From: JAIBBG01 sp031417525
GTDB lineage: Bacteria; Bacteroidota; Bacteroidia; Flavobacteriales_D; Sanyastnellaceae
Assembly: GCA_031417525.1 (NCBI GenBank)
Contig: JANOVT010000254.1
Coordinates: 1-25,580, forward strand
Reading direction: 5' to 3'
DNA length: 25,580 nt
How positions within the stretch are numbered: position 1 is the stretch's first letter; each line of letters opens with the position of its first letter. This document shows, piece by piece, positions 15,685-22,537 of this stretch. The position numbers were made by a program, and so were the translations under genes. The notes below the pieces were generated by a model that saw nothing but the letters and a program-made list of their open reading frames with translations, had not been told where the DNA came from and searched no databases.

Positions 15685-15828
15685 GACACTGCTTTTGATG
15701 AATCAAGACATCACGTAAGTCCACAAGGGCCATCGGTCAGTTCCTTGTATGGAAGAAAATTTCCCCGAATTCGTCCTCAAATAGAACAAATCCGACTACT
15801 TTTACGTTTTCAGGTTCAATTTGAAGGC

Positions 15829-18561
15829 ATGATCGATAAACTGTTAAAATATTTCCTCGTTCTATCTTTCTCTGTTTTTGCATTTCAACTCATCGCTCAG
15901 AATGAGATAGCCCACATCTATGGGCAGTTAAAAGACCAGTCAACGAAGAAAAAACTAGATGGCTGCATGGTCCAGGTTTTTAAGGATGGAGCATCCTTTG
16001 ACAACTACGACGCAGGTACCACCGGCAAGTATGATTTCAAACTTCCACTCGGGTTCACGTACGATATAAAATTTTCCAAGGGTGATTATCTATCAAAAAT
16101 CATCCGTATTGATACCCGAAATATTCCGGAAGAGGATAGGATGGGCGGATTCGACATGAATATTGATGGAACTTTATTTCCTTACCGTGAAGGATTTAAT
16201 ACTGATCTTTTGAAGGAACCACTTGCCAGGTCTGCCTATGAACCTGGTGGTGATGAGTTGGCATTCGACTTTCCATACAGTGAAAAGAAGGCGAAGGAGA
16301 TTGAGGCGGAATTCAAGCGCCTGGATGACATCGAGAAGAATTTCGAAAAGTTGAAGTCACAGTTTGATGAGCTCGTGAAGGAAGGTGATCAAAAAGCGAT
16401 GGAAAAGAAATATTCTGATGCAGTTGCAAAGTACAAAGGTGCGCTAGCCATTTTCCCACAGGAAGAGCCTGTGAAAGTGAAACTGGCAGATGCGCAAGCA
16501 AAACTTGATGCTGAAAATTCCAATAAAGATCTTGAAGCTAAGTACAAGAAGTTTGTAGATGATGGCGACAAAGCGTTCAAGGATAAAAAATACGATTCAG
16601 CAAAGAAAAACTTCACTGACGCCAACAAGTTGAAATCAGCAGAAGTGTATCCAAAGGAAATGCTCTATCAGATCGAATTGGCAATGGCAGATGCTGGTCG
16701 GCGTGCAGATTATGATGCAGCCATTGTTGATGCAGATAAAAAATTCCAAAATAACGATTTTGCTGTTTCCATTGAACGTTATAAGGTGGCTTCAACCATG
16801 TATCCAACAGAAAGTTATCCAAAAGAGCAGATATTAAAAGCTGAAGCGGCATTGAAGGATATGCTAGCATTTGAAGCTGAAAAGCTCAGGATTCAAAAGG
16901 AATATGACAATAAAATTGTACTGGCAGAACGAAGTGTTGGGGATGATAAGCTTGAGCAGGCTATTGGTCATTATCGGGAAGCTTCCACGTTGAAGCCTTT
17001 GGAAAAAATGCCTAAAGAAAAGATTGAAGAGCTGGAAGCATTAATCGCTGAAAGAAAATCACAGCAGGAATTGAATGACGCCAACGCCAGCGCCAATGCG
17101 GAAAAAGAAAGAATCGAAAAAGAGTACAACGATCTTATAAATGTTGCGGATGAACTTTTTTCGGCTGAAAAATTGGCGGATGCCAGATCGAAGTATGAAG
17201 AAGCGATCGTAGTTAAATCTGAAGCACTTTATCCCAAATCAAAGATTGAAACCATCGACATGATGTTGTCAATGCAGTCAGAGATGAAAGAACTAGATTC
17301 AGCAAAGGCACTTCAGGATTCGCTTGATGCCGTGAATCTCGCGGCACAACTTGCCGCAGATGCGCGTTTGCAGGAAGAGCTTGAAAAAGAACGTCTCGAT
17401 TCAGAGCGCAGAGCACAGGCACTCGAAGAAGAAAGATTGGCAGCAGAAGCAAAGTTGAAAGCAAAAAAGCGGAACTGGGATAGTAATGTGGACAGAGATG
17501 CAGAAGATCAGGTAGAGAACTATTACCGTCAAGCAGCAGAGAAAGAATACAAGGCAAAAGTGGATAGTACGAATCAGAGTGTCAAAGATTTTGCGAGCTT
17601 TTATGAAAGTAGAACTAAAAGATCGAATGCTGCGATTAAGATTAATGAAGAGCACGTCACTGCAAGTAAAGAAAATGCACTGGAATTAACTCAGATCGGC
17701 AGAAGTATTCAAGATGCGGCAATTGCTGATAATGAGCGAAAGAAAAAGAATGTGTCTCAGGATAATGATGACTCCAAAAAACGCGCAGACAATCGGATGA
17801 TAGAGAATGAAACAAAAATTGAGGAGAAGAAAGCATTATTGAATACTGTTACTGGGAATGACCGTAATCGCAAGGCAAAGGTTGTTGATATGAATGACAG
17901 AAAAGAAAAGGCTACGAAGAATACAGAGTCATATGAAAGTAAAGGAAATGCTTTACGGGCCGAGAACAAGATGAAGATCGAGAATGAGAAAGAAAAGCAG
18001 ATGGAAGTTGCTTACGAAGGTGAAGCGGTAAGGAAGGAAAACGAAAACAGAGTGGAAGAACGGATGAAGGATGAGCAAACACGCGATAAAGACACACGTC
18101 GTGCTGCTGATCAAAGGGTGCTCAATTCTTCATTAGAAATTGAAAAGAAGAAGGACGATGCTGAATCGTTGGGTGATGGTAAAGAAATCAACACTCAAAA
18201 GAAAGCGAATGACATTGAAATGCAGAAGAGAGATTTGGATTTTGCCGAAAAGCAACGCGAAAGTCGATCTGCAAATGATCGATTTGATGCAAGGCAGGAA
18301 GCATTCAGCAAGGACGGCGGTGAACCGAGAAAAGAAGAGGATTATTTGCCAGTTCCCGGAACCGAACAATTGAAAGAAGGTGTAACGGAGAATTCGTACA
18401 AGTTAGGAAATAAAATGGTGACTGAGCGTATTGTCAAAGTCGGCAACAAAGTTGAAAAATATAAGAAGGTAGTTTCAAAAACAGCGATCTATTATTTCCG
18501 GAATGGTCAGAGCATAACAGAAGTTACCTGGAGACAGGCAACACTTGCTGAACCGGAATAA
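15829..18561 (+). CDS. Secreted paralog 2: shared domain, TPR-like repeats, long charged helix (910 aa)
   Basis: No named family recognised. Order: signal peptide 1-24 (ending FQLIAQ); shared beta-type domain about 27-165 (HIYGQ, TGKYDF, YDIKF, R-NIP, EGFN, EFKRLDDI); five TPR-like repeats of about 50-60 residues at 179-480, each with a G/A-D pair, a K.Y..A...Y..A stretch and often Y-P-K-E; a very long K/E/R/D-rich region about 490-845, predicted coiled coil, with alternating KNEN/EEKK patches; and a 58-residue C-terminal module (YKLGNKMVTERIVK...YYFRNGQSITEVTW). No OmpA, barrel, lipobox or T9SS domain is visible, so it should be periplasmic or held there by partners. Export followed by repeats and a coiled coil suggests a scaffold or tether. 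The frame begins upstream at a TTG (15745); the ATG at 15829 starts the signal peptide. aroQ begins five bases after its stop. Confidence 0.8.
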   Translation: MIDKLLKYFLVLSFSVFAFQLIAQNEIAHIYGQLKDQSTKKKLDGCMVQVFKDGASFDNYDAGTTGKYDFKLPLGFTYDIKFSKGDYLSKIIRIDTRNIPEEDRMGGFDMNIDGTLFPYREGFNTDLLKEPLARSAYEPGGDELAFDFPYSEKKAKEIEAEFKRLDDIEKNFEKLKSQFDELVKEGDQKAMEKKYSDAVAKYKGALAIFPQEEPVKVKLADAQAKLDAENSNKDLEAKYKKFVDDGDKAFKDKKYDSAKKNFTDANKLKSAEVYPKEMLYQIELAMADAGRRADYDAAIVDADKKFQNNDFAVSIERYKVASTMYPTESYPKEQILKAEAALKDMLAFEAEKLRIQKEYDNKIVLAERSVGDDKLEQAIGHYREASTLKPLEKMPKEKIEELEALIAERKSQQELNDANASANAEKERIEKEYNDLINVADELFSAEKLADARSKYEEAIVVKSEALYPKSKIETIDMMLSMQSEMKELDSAKALQDSLDAVNLAAQLAADARLQEELEKERLDSERRAQALEEERLAAEAKLKAKKRNWDSNVDRDAEDQVENYYRQAAEKEYKAKVDSTNQSVKDFASFYESRTKRSNAAIKINEEHVTASKENALELTQIGRSIQDAAIADNERKKKNVSQDNDDSKKRADNRMIENETKIEEKKALLNTVTGNDRNRKAKVVDMNDRKEKATKNTESYESKGNALRAENKMKIENEKEKQMEVAYEGEAVRKENENRVEERMKDEQTRDKDTRRAADQRVLNSSLEIEKKKDDAESLGDGKEINTQKKANDIEMQKRDLDFAEKQRESRSANDRFDARQEAFSKDGGEPRKEEDYLPVPGTEQLKEGVTENSYKLGNKMVTERIVKVGNKVEKYKKVVSKTAIYYFRNGQSITEVTWRQATLAEPE
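16363..17268 (+). repeat. Five TPR-like repeats encoded in paralog 2
   Basis: In the protein, units begin near residues 179 (FDELVKEGDQKAMEKKYSDA), 239 (YKKFVDDGDKAFKDKKYDSA), 295 (YDAAIVDADKKFQNNDFAVS), 359 (YDNKIVLAERSVGDDKLEQA) and 433 (YNDLINVADELFSAEKLADA). They are divergent in DNA, so this is an old amplification rather than a recent tandem duplication. Y-P-K-(E/S) recurs near the end of three units. Confidence 0.75.
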
Positions 18562-18566
18562 ACTGT

Positions 18567-18998
18567 ATGAGCAAGCGCATCATCATCATCAATGGACCCA
18601 ATCTAAACTTACTGGGAAAAAGAGAACCCGAGAAATACGGGTATCAGGATTTTGACAGTTATTTTTCCGCATTGCGGAAAACATTCAGCGATATTCATCT
18701 GGAGTACTATCAAAGCAATGTCGAAGGAGAACTAATCAATAAGCTGCATGAAACTGGATTTTCTTTTGACGGCATAATCTTCAATCCCGGAGGATACGCT
18801 CATTCAAGTGTAGCTCTCAGTGATGCAATTTCTTCGATTAAAACGCCGGTTCTTGAAGTGCACATCACCAATATCTATGCAAGGGAAGAGTACCGACATG
18901 TTTCACTGACCGCTAAGAATTGCATCGGTGTGATCAATGGCTTTGGGTTGTTGAGTTATGAATTGGCGCTGACCTATTTCGTGGACTACACAGCCTGA
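18567..18998 (+). CDS. aroQ: Type II 3-dehydroquinate dehydratase
   Basis: 143 residues, normal for the dodecameric type II enzyme. It converts 3-dehydroquinate to 3-dehydroshikimate in the cytoplasmic shikimate pathway. Landmarks: NGPNLNLLGKREPEKYG with R19 and catalytic Y24, Q49-S-N-V-E-G-E, N73-P-G-G-Y-A-H79 (substrate-binding asparagine and histidine), and E98-V-H99 followed by NIYAREEYRHVS. All expected active-site residues are present. The ATG lies five bases after the stop of the 910-residue secreted protein, so the two are almost certainly on one mRNA although their functions look unrelated. The third paralog starts 82 bases after its stop. No other shikimate gene is in the window. 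Confidence 0.96.
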   Translation: MSKRIIIINGPNLNLLGKREPEKYGYQDFDSYFSALRKTFSDIHLEYYQSNVEGELINKLHETGFSFDGIIFNPGGYAHSSVALSDAISSIKTPVLEVHITNIYAREEYRHVSLTAKNCIGVINGFGLLSYELALTYFVDYTA

Positions 18999-19080
18999 GA
19001 ATTAATTCGGAAAGTTTTCTGATTTTGTAAATCGGCATTTGTAAAAAATGTTTAGCTTTACCATATATGATTCATGCAGA

Positions 19081-20412
19081 ATGTTACACTTCAGCCATTT
19101 CATATTCTTTGGTTTATTTCTGATAGGAGCACTGTCTGGAAATGCACAAGCAGACACCGTCCGAATGTTTGGTGTTATGTGCGATGAAAATACAAAACAA
19201 AGGTTAGTAGGTTATTCCATCCGAACATTAAAAAACGGTGCTGTCTACAGCACTCAAATTTCAGGTAAAGTTTCAGACTACGTCATTACAATGCCTCTTG
19301 GATTTGTTTATGATGTAGAATTTTCACTCATTGGTTATCTCGGTAAAATCATCAGGGTGGATGCCCGAAACATTCCGGAGAAGTATAGGGCTTCGACCTT
19401 TGAGCTTGAAGTGAATGGAACTCTTTTTTCTGAGAGGGAAGGCTTCAATACAAAAATTCTGGATGAGCCGATGGCAAAAGCTGCGTTTAAAGTAAAGTCG
19501 GGTAGTATCGAGTTTGATGAATCGTATTATAAGGAAAGACAAAAAATTGTGAATGATGACTTCGAGAGATTGGATGATTTACAAAAAAATGCAGTGTTGC
19601 GACAAAAAGAATTCGAGGCACATATTCGAGCCGGAGACCTTCACATGGTCACAAGTTCATTTGAAGCTGCTGTTTTTTCCTATTCTGAAGCACTCAAAAT
19701 TTTCCCACTCGATGTTGATGCACAGTCCAAATACAATTTGGCAGTTTTAAAGGTTGCGGAGTTGCTGGAGAAGTCATGGATTCAAAAACAATATTTGATA
19801 TTAATGGCGAAAGGCGACAGTTTAATGAATGCGGAAATTTTGATCGATGCTCAAAGGGCTTATCTCGAGGCGAAGCGAATGAATGAAACGAATGAGGTGA
19901 AGGAGAAATTGTATTTGGTCGACCAGGCGTTGAAACAATTGGAAAAACGAAATGAGTATGCAGCGTTAGTCTCATCCGGTGACAATAATTTTGGAGAAGG
20001 GAATTTTGAAGCTAGTATAAAAGACTACACAGATGCGTTGGCACTCTTTCCTGAGGAAAGTTATCCTGCCTCTCAAATTGAAAAAGCGCGAAAAGCGTTA
20101 GAAAATCCTCGTCGATTGATAGTCGAAACGATGCCTTTTGACATCAGCGAAATGAAGGTGGATACTGCAGACATTCAACCCATTCAAAAGGTGGTATTCG
20201 TTGTGAATCCAGTTTCCAAAAATCGAGCAGGCATAGAACGAAAGGAATACAGATTGGGTAATAAGATGATCACTGAATACATCATTCAGAAAGGACGATA
20301 TCAGGAAAGTTATCGAATGGTTGAAGCTAAAAATGCGACTTATTATTTCCGCAACAATACAAGCATGACGCAATCACTCTGGAATCAGGCCATTGCATCA
20401 TTCGAAGAATGA
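19081..20412 (+). CDS. Secreted paralog 3: shared domain, three TPR-like repeats, C-terminal module (443 aa)
   Basis: The same architecture as the 910-residue protein without the long charged helix. Signal peptide LHFSHFIFFGLFLIGALSG, cleavage near GNAQA; shared domain about 25-165 (MFGVMCDENTKQRL, PLGFVYDVEFS, GYLGKIIRVDARNIPEKYR, LEVNGTLFSEREGFNTK, DDFERLDDLQKN); three TPR-like units (FEAHIRAGDLHMVTSSFEAA, YLILMAKGDSLMNAEILIDA, YAALVSSGDNNFGEGNFEAS); then a proline-rich join and the C-terminal module (YRLGNKMITEYIIQKGRYQ...YYFRNNTSMTQSLWNQA). The matching N- and C-terminal pieces show that it and paralog 2 share a common ancestor. An ATG at 19048 would add 11 residues before the signal peptide; I prefer 19081 because the paralogs start directly at the hydrophobic segment. 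Function unknown, probably periplasmic. Confidence 0.8.
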   Translation: MLHFSHFIFFGLFLIGALSGNAQADTVRMFGVMCDENTKQRLVGYSIRTLKNGAVYSTQISGKVSDYVITMPLGFVYDVEFSLIGYLGKIIRVDARNIPEKYRASTFELEVNGTLFSEREGFNTKILDEPMAKAAFKVKSGSIEFDESYYKERQKIVNDDFERLDDLQKNAVLRQKEFEAHIRAGDLHMVTSSFEAAVFSYSEALKIFPLDVDAQSKYNLAVLKVAELLEKSWIQKQYLILMAKGDSLMNAEILIDAQRAYLEAKRMNETNEVKEKLYLVDQALKQLEKRNEYAALVSSGDNNFGEGNFEASIKDYTDALALFPEESYPASQIEKARKALENPRRLIVETMPFDISEMKVDTADIQPIQKVVFVVNPVSKNRAGIERKEYRLGNKMITEYIIQKGRYQESYRMVEAKNATYYFRNNTSMTQSLWNQAIASFEE

Positions 20413-20444
20413 CATAATACATCCTGAATTCCGATGTCGGGTTT

Positions 20445-20479
20445 CTCACATCTCACATCTCACATCTCGCATCTCACTT
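20445..20479. repeat. Heptanucleotide tandem repeat (CTCACAT)
   Basis: Three exact CTCACAT units, then CTCGCAT and CTCACTT, run from 20445 to 20479. The repeat lies between convergent genes and supplies the stop codon (TGA at 20476-20474) of the minus-strand membrane-protein gene. Confidence 0.85.
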
Positions 20480-21043
20480 CTTCTTATACTCTCTCATTCC
20501 ACTCTCAATCACTCTCACCAATAACTCGGAGTCATTCAATGAAAGTTGTTTGCCCATTCTGATTTTTTGACCGTTGAAATTAAAGCCTACACGATCTCCG
20601 CCGATGATCCAAAAGCTGTCATCCAGAAATGCGAAAAAGGAAGTTGGATCGGCCTTCACTAAACCGAGTTTGAAAATGTTGTGATAAGGAAATTCCTCGG
20701 ATTTTCCTTTGTTTCCAAAAGCATTTTTGAGAATCAATTTACCATTAGAAAGTGTGATGATTTCTTTGCCTTTTTTTCTCCAGATAAAAACTTTGGTGAT
20801 ACGAACGAAAAAGTAAAGCCATGCAGCAGAAAGAAGTAAAAAGAATATTCGTTGAGTGGTATCGGGTGCGATGATTGCGTATCCAATGAAGTAGATTCCG
20901 CAGAAGCTCCAGGCAGCAAGCCATCCTATGAGCAAGGCTTCCTGCCATCTTTCAATCTGTTGTGTGATTTCGATGGTAAGCTGATCTTTTGATCGCCACA
21001 CGGAAATTCTTTTCCCGATAAACTTTGGTTCTGACTGTGTCAT
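20474..21043 (-). CDS. Two-TM membrane protein with PH-like tail, unknown function
   Basis: 189 residues, no family recognised with certainty. A polar N-terminus (about 40 residues) is followed by two hydrophobic helices (about 37-56 and 67-85: ALLIGWLAAWSFCGIYFIGY and IFFLLLSAAWLYFFV). A cytosolic domain then reads TLSNGKLILKNAFGNKG...FPYHNIFKLGLV...FFAFLDDSFWIIGGDRVGFNFNGQKIRMGKQLS, a pattern like the bacterial PH-type domains often placed after paired TM helices. Its ATG overlaps the stop of bshA by four bases (ATGA), so translation is probably coupled. The 3' end runs into a heptanucleotide repeat that provides the stop. A link to bacillithiol is not implied beyond co-transcription. Confidence 0.8.
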   Translation of the reverse strand: MTQSEPKFIGKRISVWRSKDQLTIEITQQIERWQEALLIGWLAAWSFCGIYFIGYAIIAPDTTQRIFFLLLSAAWLYFFVRITKVFIWRKKGKEIITLSNGKLILKNAFGNKGKSEEFPYHNIFKLGLVKADPTSFFAFLDDSFWIIGGDRVGFNFNGQKIRMGKQLSLNDSELLVRVIESGMREYKKK

Positions 21044-22179
21044 GCTGTTTCGAGTACAGAAGAATAAATGCGTTCGTACATCGGCAGAATTTTTTCGAGC
21101 GAAAAATCTGTAGCTCTGTGAAGGGCATTCTCTTTGAACTTCTTCAACCTCTTTTCGTCTGATAAAAGAAAGAGAACATTTTTTGCCATGTCTTCAACAT
21201 CACCGACATCGCTCATCATGCCAGTAACTCCGTGTCGATTTACTTCGGGCAATCCTCCGGTGTTTGTGGAAATAACAGGAAGCCCAACCGACATGGCTTC
21301 CAGAGCTGCAAGTCCAAAGCTTTCAGATTCTGATGGCAACATAAACACATCACCGATATTGAGAAGTTCCATCGGATTTTTAACACTACCGACAAAAATG
21401 ACTTTGTCGCACATGTCAAGTTCACGGCACTTTTGTTCAGCACGTGATCTCTCCGGCCCGTCACCAAGCAAGATCAACTTCGAAGGAATTAGATCCTTGA
21501 TGCGTGCAAACACTTCGATGATATCGATGATTCGTTTCACAGGTCTGAAATTGGAAACGTGAATGAGAATTTTTTCTTCGGGATTAGCGTATTCCAATCT
21601 TAATTCATCCCTGCCTGCAAATTCTGTTTTCTCCAGATTCAGAAAATTCGGAATGACTGCAATTTCTTTGTTGATCCCGAACAACTTGTAAGTGTCATTT
21701 TTCAGGCTGTTGGAAACGGCTGTGACTGCATCACTCTTGTTGATAGCAAATGAAATGACTGGTTCGAATGAAGCATCTTTACCAAGAAGCGTGATGTCCG
21801 TTCCGTGCAATGTCGTAATCACCGGCAGGTGAATCCCTTCTTCTGCCAATACTTGCTTCGCTGTTATAGCTGCTGATGCATGTGGAATGGCGTAGTGCAC
21901 ATGCAATAAGTCGAGTTTTTCGTATTTGGCGACATCCACCATTTTACTTGCCAGCACCAATTCATAGGGCGGATAAATAAATAGCGGGTAGTCGCTTACT
22001 ACCACTTCATGATATCTCACTCTTTTGTGAACAGATCCCAGTCTTACTGGTTGGCTGTATGTGATAAAGTGTATTTCATGGCCCTTATCCGCAAGCGCCT
22101 TACCCAATTCTGTTGCGACTACACCACTTCCTCCATAGGTTGGATAACAAACGATGCCGATTTTCAAATGATTTTCCAT
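21040..22179 (-). CDS. bshA: N-acetyl-alpha-D-glucosaminyl L-malate synthase (bacillithiol pathway)
   Basis: 379 residues, a GT4 retaining glycosyltransferase of normal BshA length. It joins UDP-GlcNAc and L-malate, the first step of bacillithiol synthesis. Landmarks: GIVCYPTYGGSGVVATELG (8-26), LLHVHYAIPHASAA (91-104), TTLHGTDITLLGKD (122-135), VSNFRPVKR (208-216), and the GT4 E-x7-E pair E286...E294 in SESFGLAALEAMSVGLPVI. The YGGSGVVATELG start and HGTDITLLGKD are the diagnostic BshA segments. The open frame runs on to 22257, adding 26 residues with a hydrophobic run, but that run is the translation of a hexanucleotide repeat upstream of a -7 promoter box. The ATG at 22179 is the real start. 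bshB and bshC are not in the window. Confidence 0.93.
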   Translation of the reverse strand: MENHLKIGIVCYPTYGGSGVVATELGKALADKGHEIHFITYSQPVRLGSVHKRVRYHEVVVSDYPLFIYPPYELVLASKMVDVAKYEKLDLLHVHYAIPHASAAITAKQVLAEEGIHLPVITTLHGTDITLLGKDASFEPVISFAINKSDAVTAVSNSLKNDTYKLFGINKEIAVIPNFLNLEKTEFAGRDELRLEYANPEEKILIHVSNFRPVKRIIDIIEVFARIKDLIPSKLILLGDGPERSRAEQKCRELDMCDKVIFVGSVKNPMELLNIGDVFMLPSESESFGLAALEAMSVGLPVISTNTGGLPEVNRHGVTGMMSDVGDVEDMAKNVLFLLSDEKRLKKFKENALHRATDFSLEKILPMYERIYSSVLETA

Positions 22180-22187
22180 TTCAGATG

Positions 22188-22195
22188 CAAAAGTA
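22188..22195 (-). promoter_or_regulatory. -7 box of bshA
   Basis: On the minus strand TACTTTTG is an exact TAnnTTTG match, followed by C, and lies eight bases before the ATG at 22179, implying a very short leader. The expected -33 region, about 22215-22220, falls inside the hexanucleotide repeat and has no TTG. Confidence 0.5.
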
Positions 22196-22210
22196 AAGAC
22201 TCGGATAGCC

Positions 22211-22245
22211 AGAATGAGAAGGAGAATGAGAATGAGAACGAGAAT
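22211..22245. repeat. Hexanucleotide repeat (GAGAAT) upstream of bshA
   Basis: About six units of GAGAAT, three exact in the middle and others with one change (GAGAAG, GAGAAC), run from 22211 to 22245. Read on the minus strand it is (ATTCTC)n, which in frame translates as Ile-Leu repeats and creates an apparent membrane helix if the bshA start is placed too far upstream. Confidence 0.85.
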
Positions 22246-22316
22246 GATGAAAGCCAAAGTCTAGTCTGACCATAAATACTGCTTCACTTTCATATTATGC
22301 TAAAGTTAGATTTTAC

Positions 22317-22340
22317 ACATGTTAAAAATTTTCAACGTGT
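22317..22340. promoter_or_regulatory. 24-base imperfect palindrome between bshA and the PhoH gene
   Basis: The sequence runs ACATGTTAAAAA then TTTTCAACGTGT. It is symmetric in 20 of 24 positions around its centre (AAAA|TTTT) and all four differences are transitions. It sits in the 358-base region between divergent genes (22180-22537), where an operator would be expected. The rest of this region holds the bshA promoter and hexamer repeat and no gene. Confidence 0.3.
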
Positions 22341-22537
22341 AAATAGATTGTTGCCTCATTTTTAAGAAATTGAGTGGCGCAATTCACCTTCAAAAAGTTC
22401 ATAACTCCGATTCATATCGTGTCATTCATTGAGATAGCCAAATACTTTAGTCCTGTCTGAACAATGGTTGTTTCAAACGTGCAATGGCCGCCAAAGACAA
22501 TTAATGAGTGATTTTAAACCTAAAGCGAATTTTACTT

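Noticed and set aside
16313..18369. Several minus-strand frames of 60-114 codons rich in Leu, Phe and Ser
   Set aside because: They are antisense to the charged K/E-rich helix of the 910-residue protein; such frames arise from codon composition.
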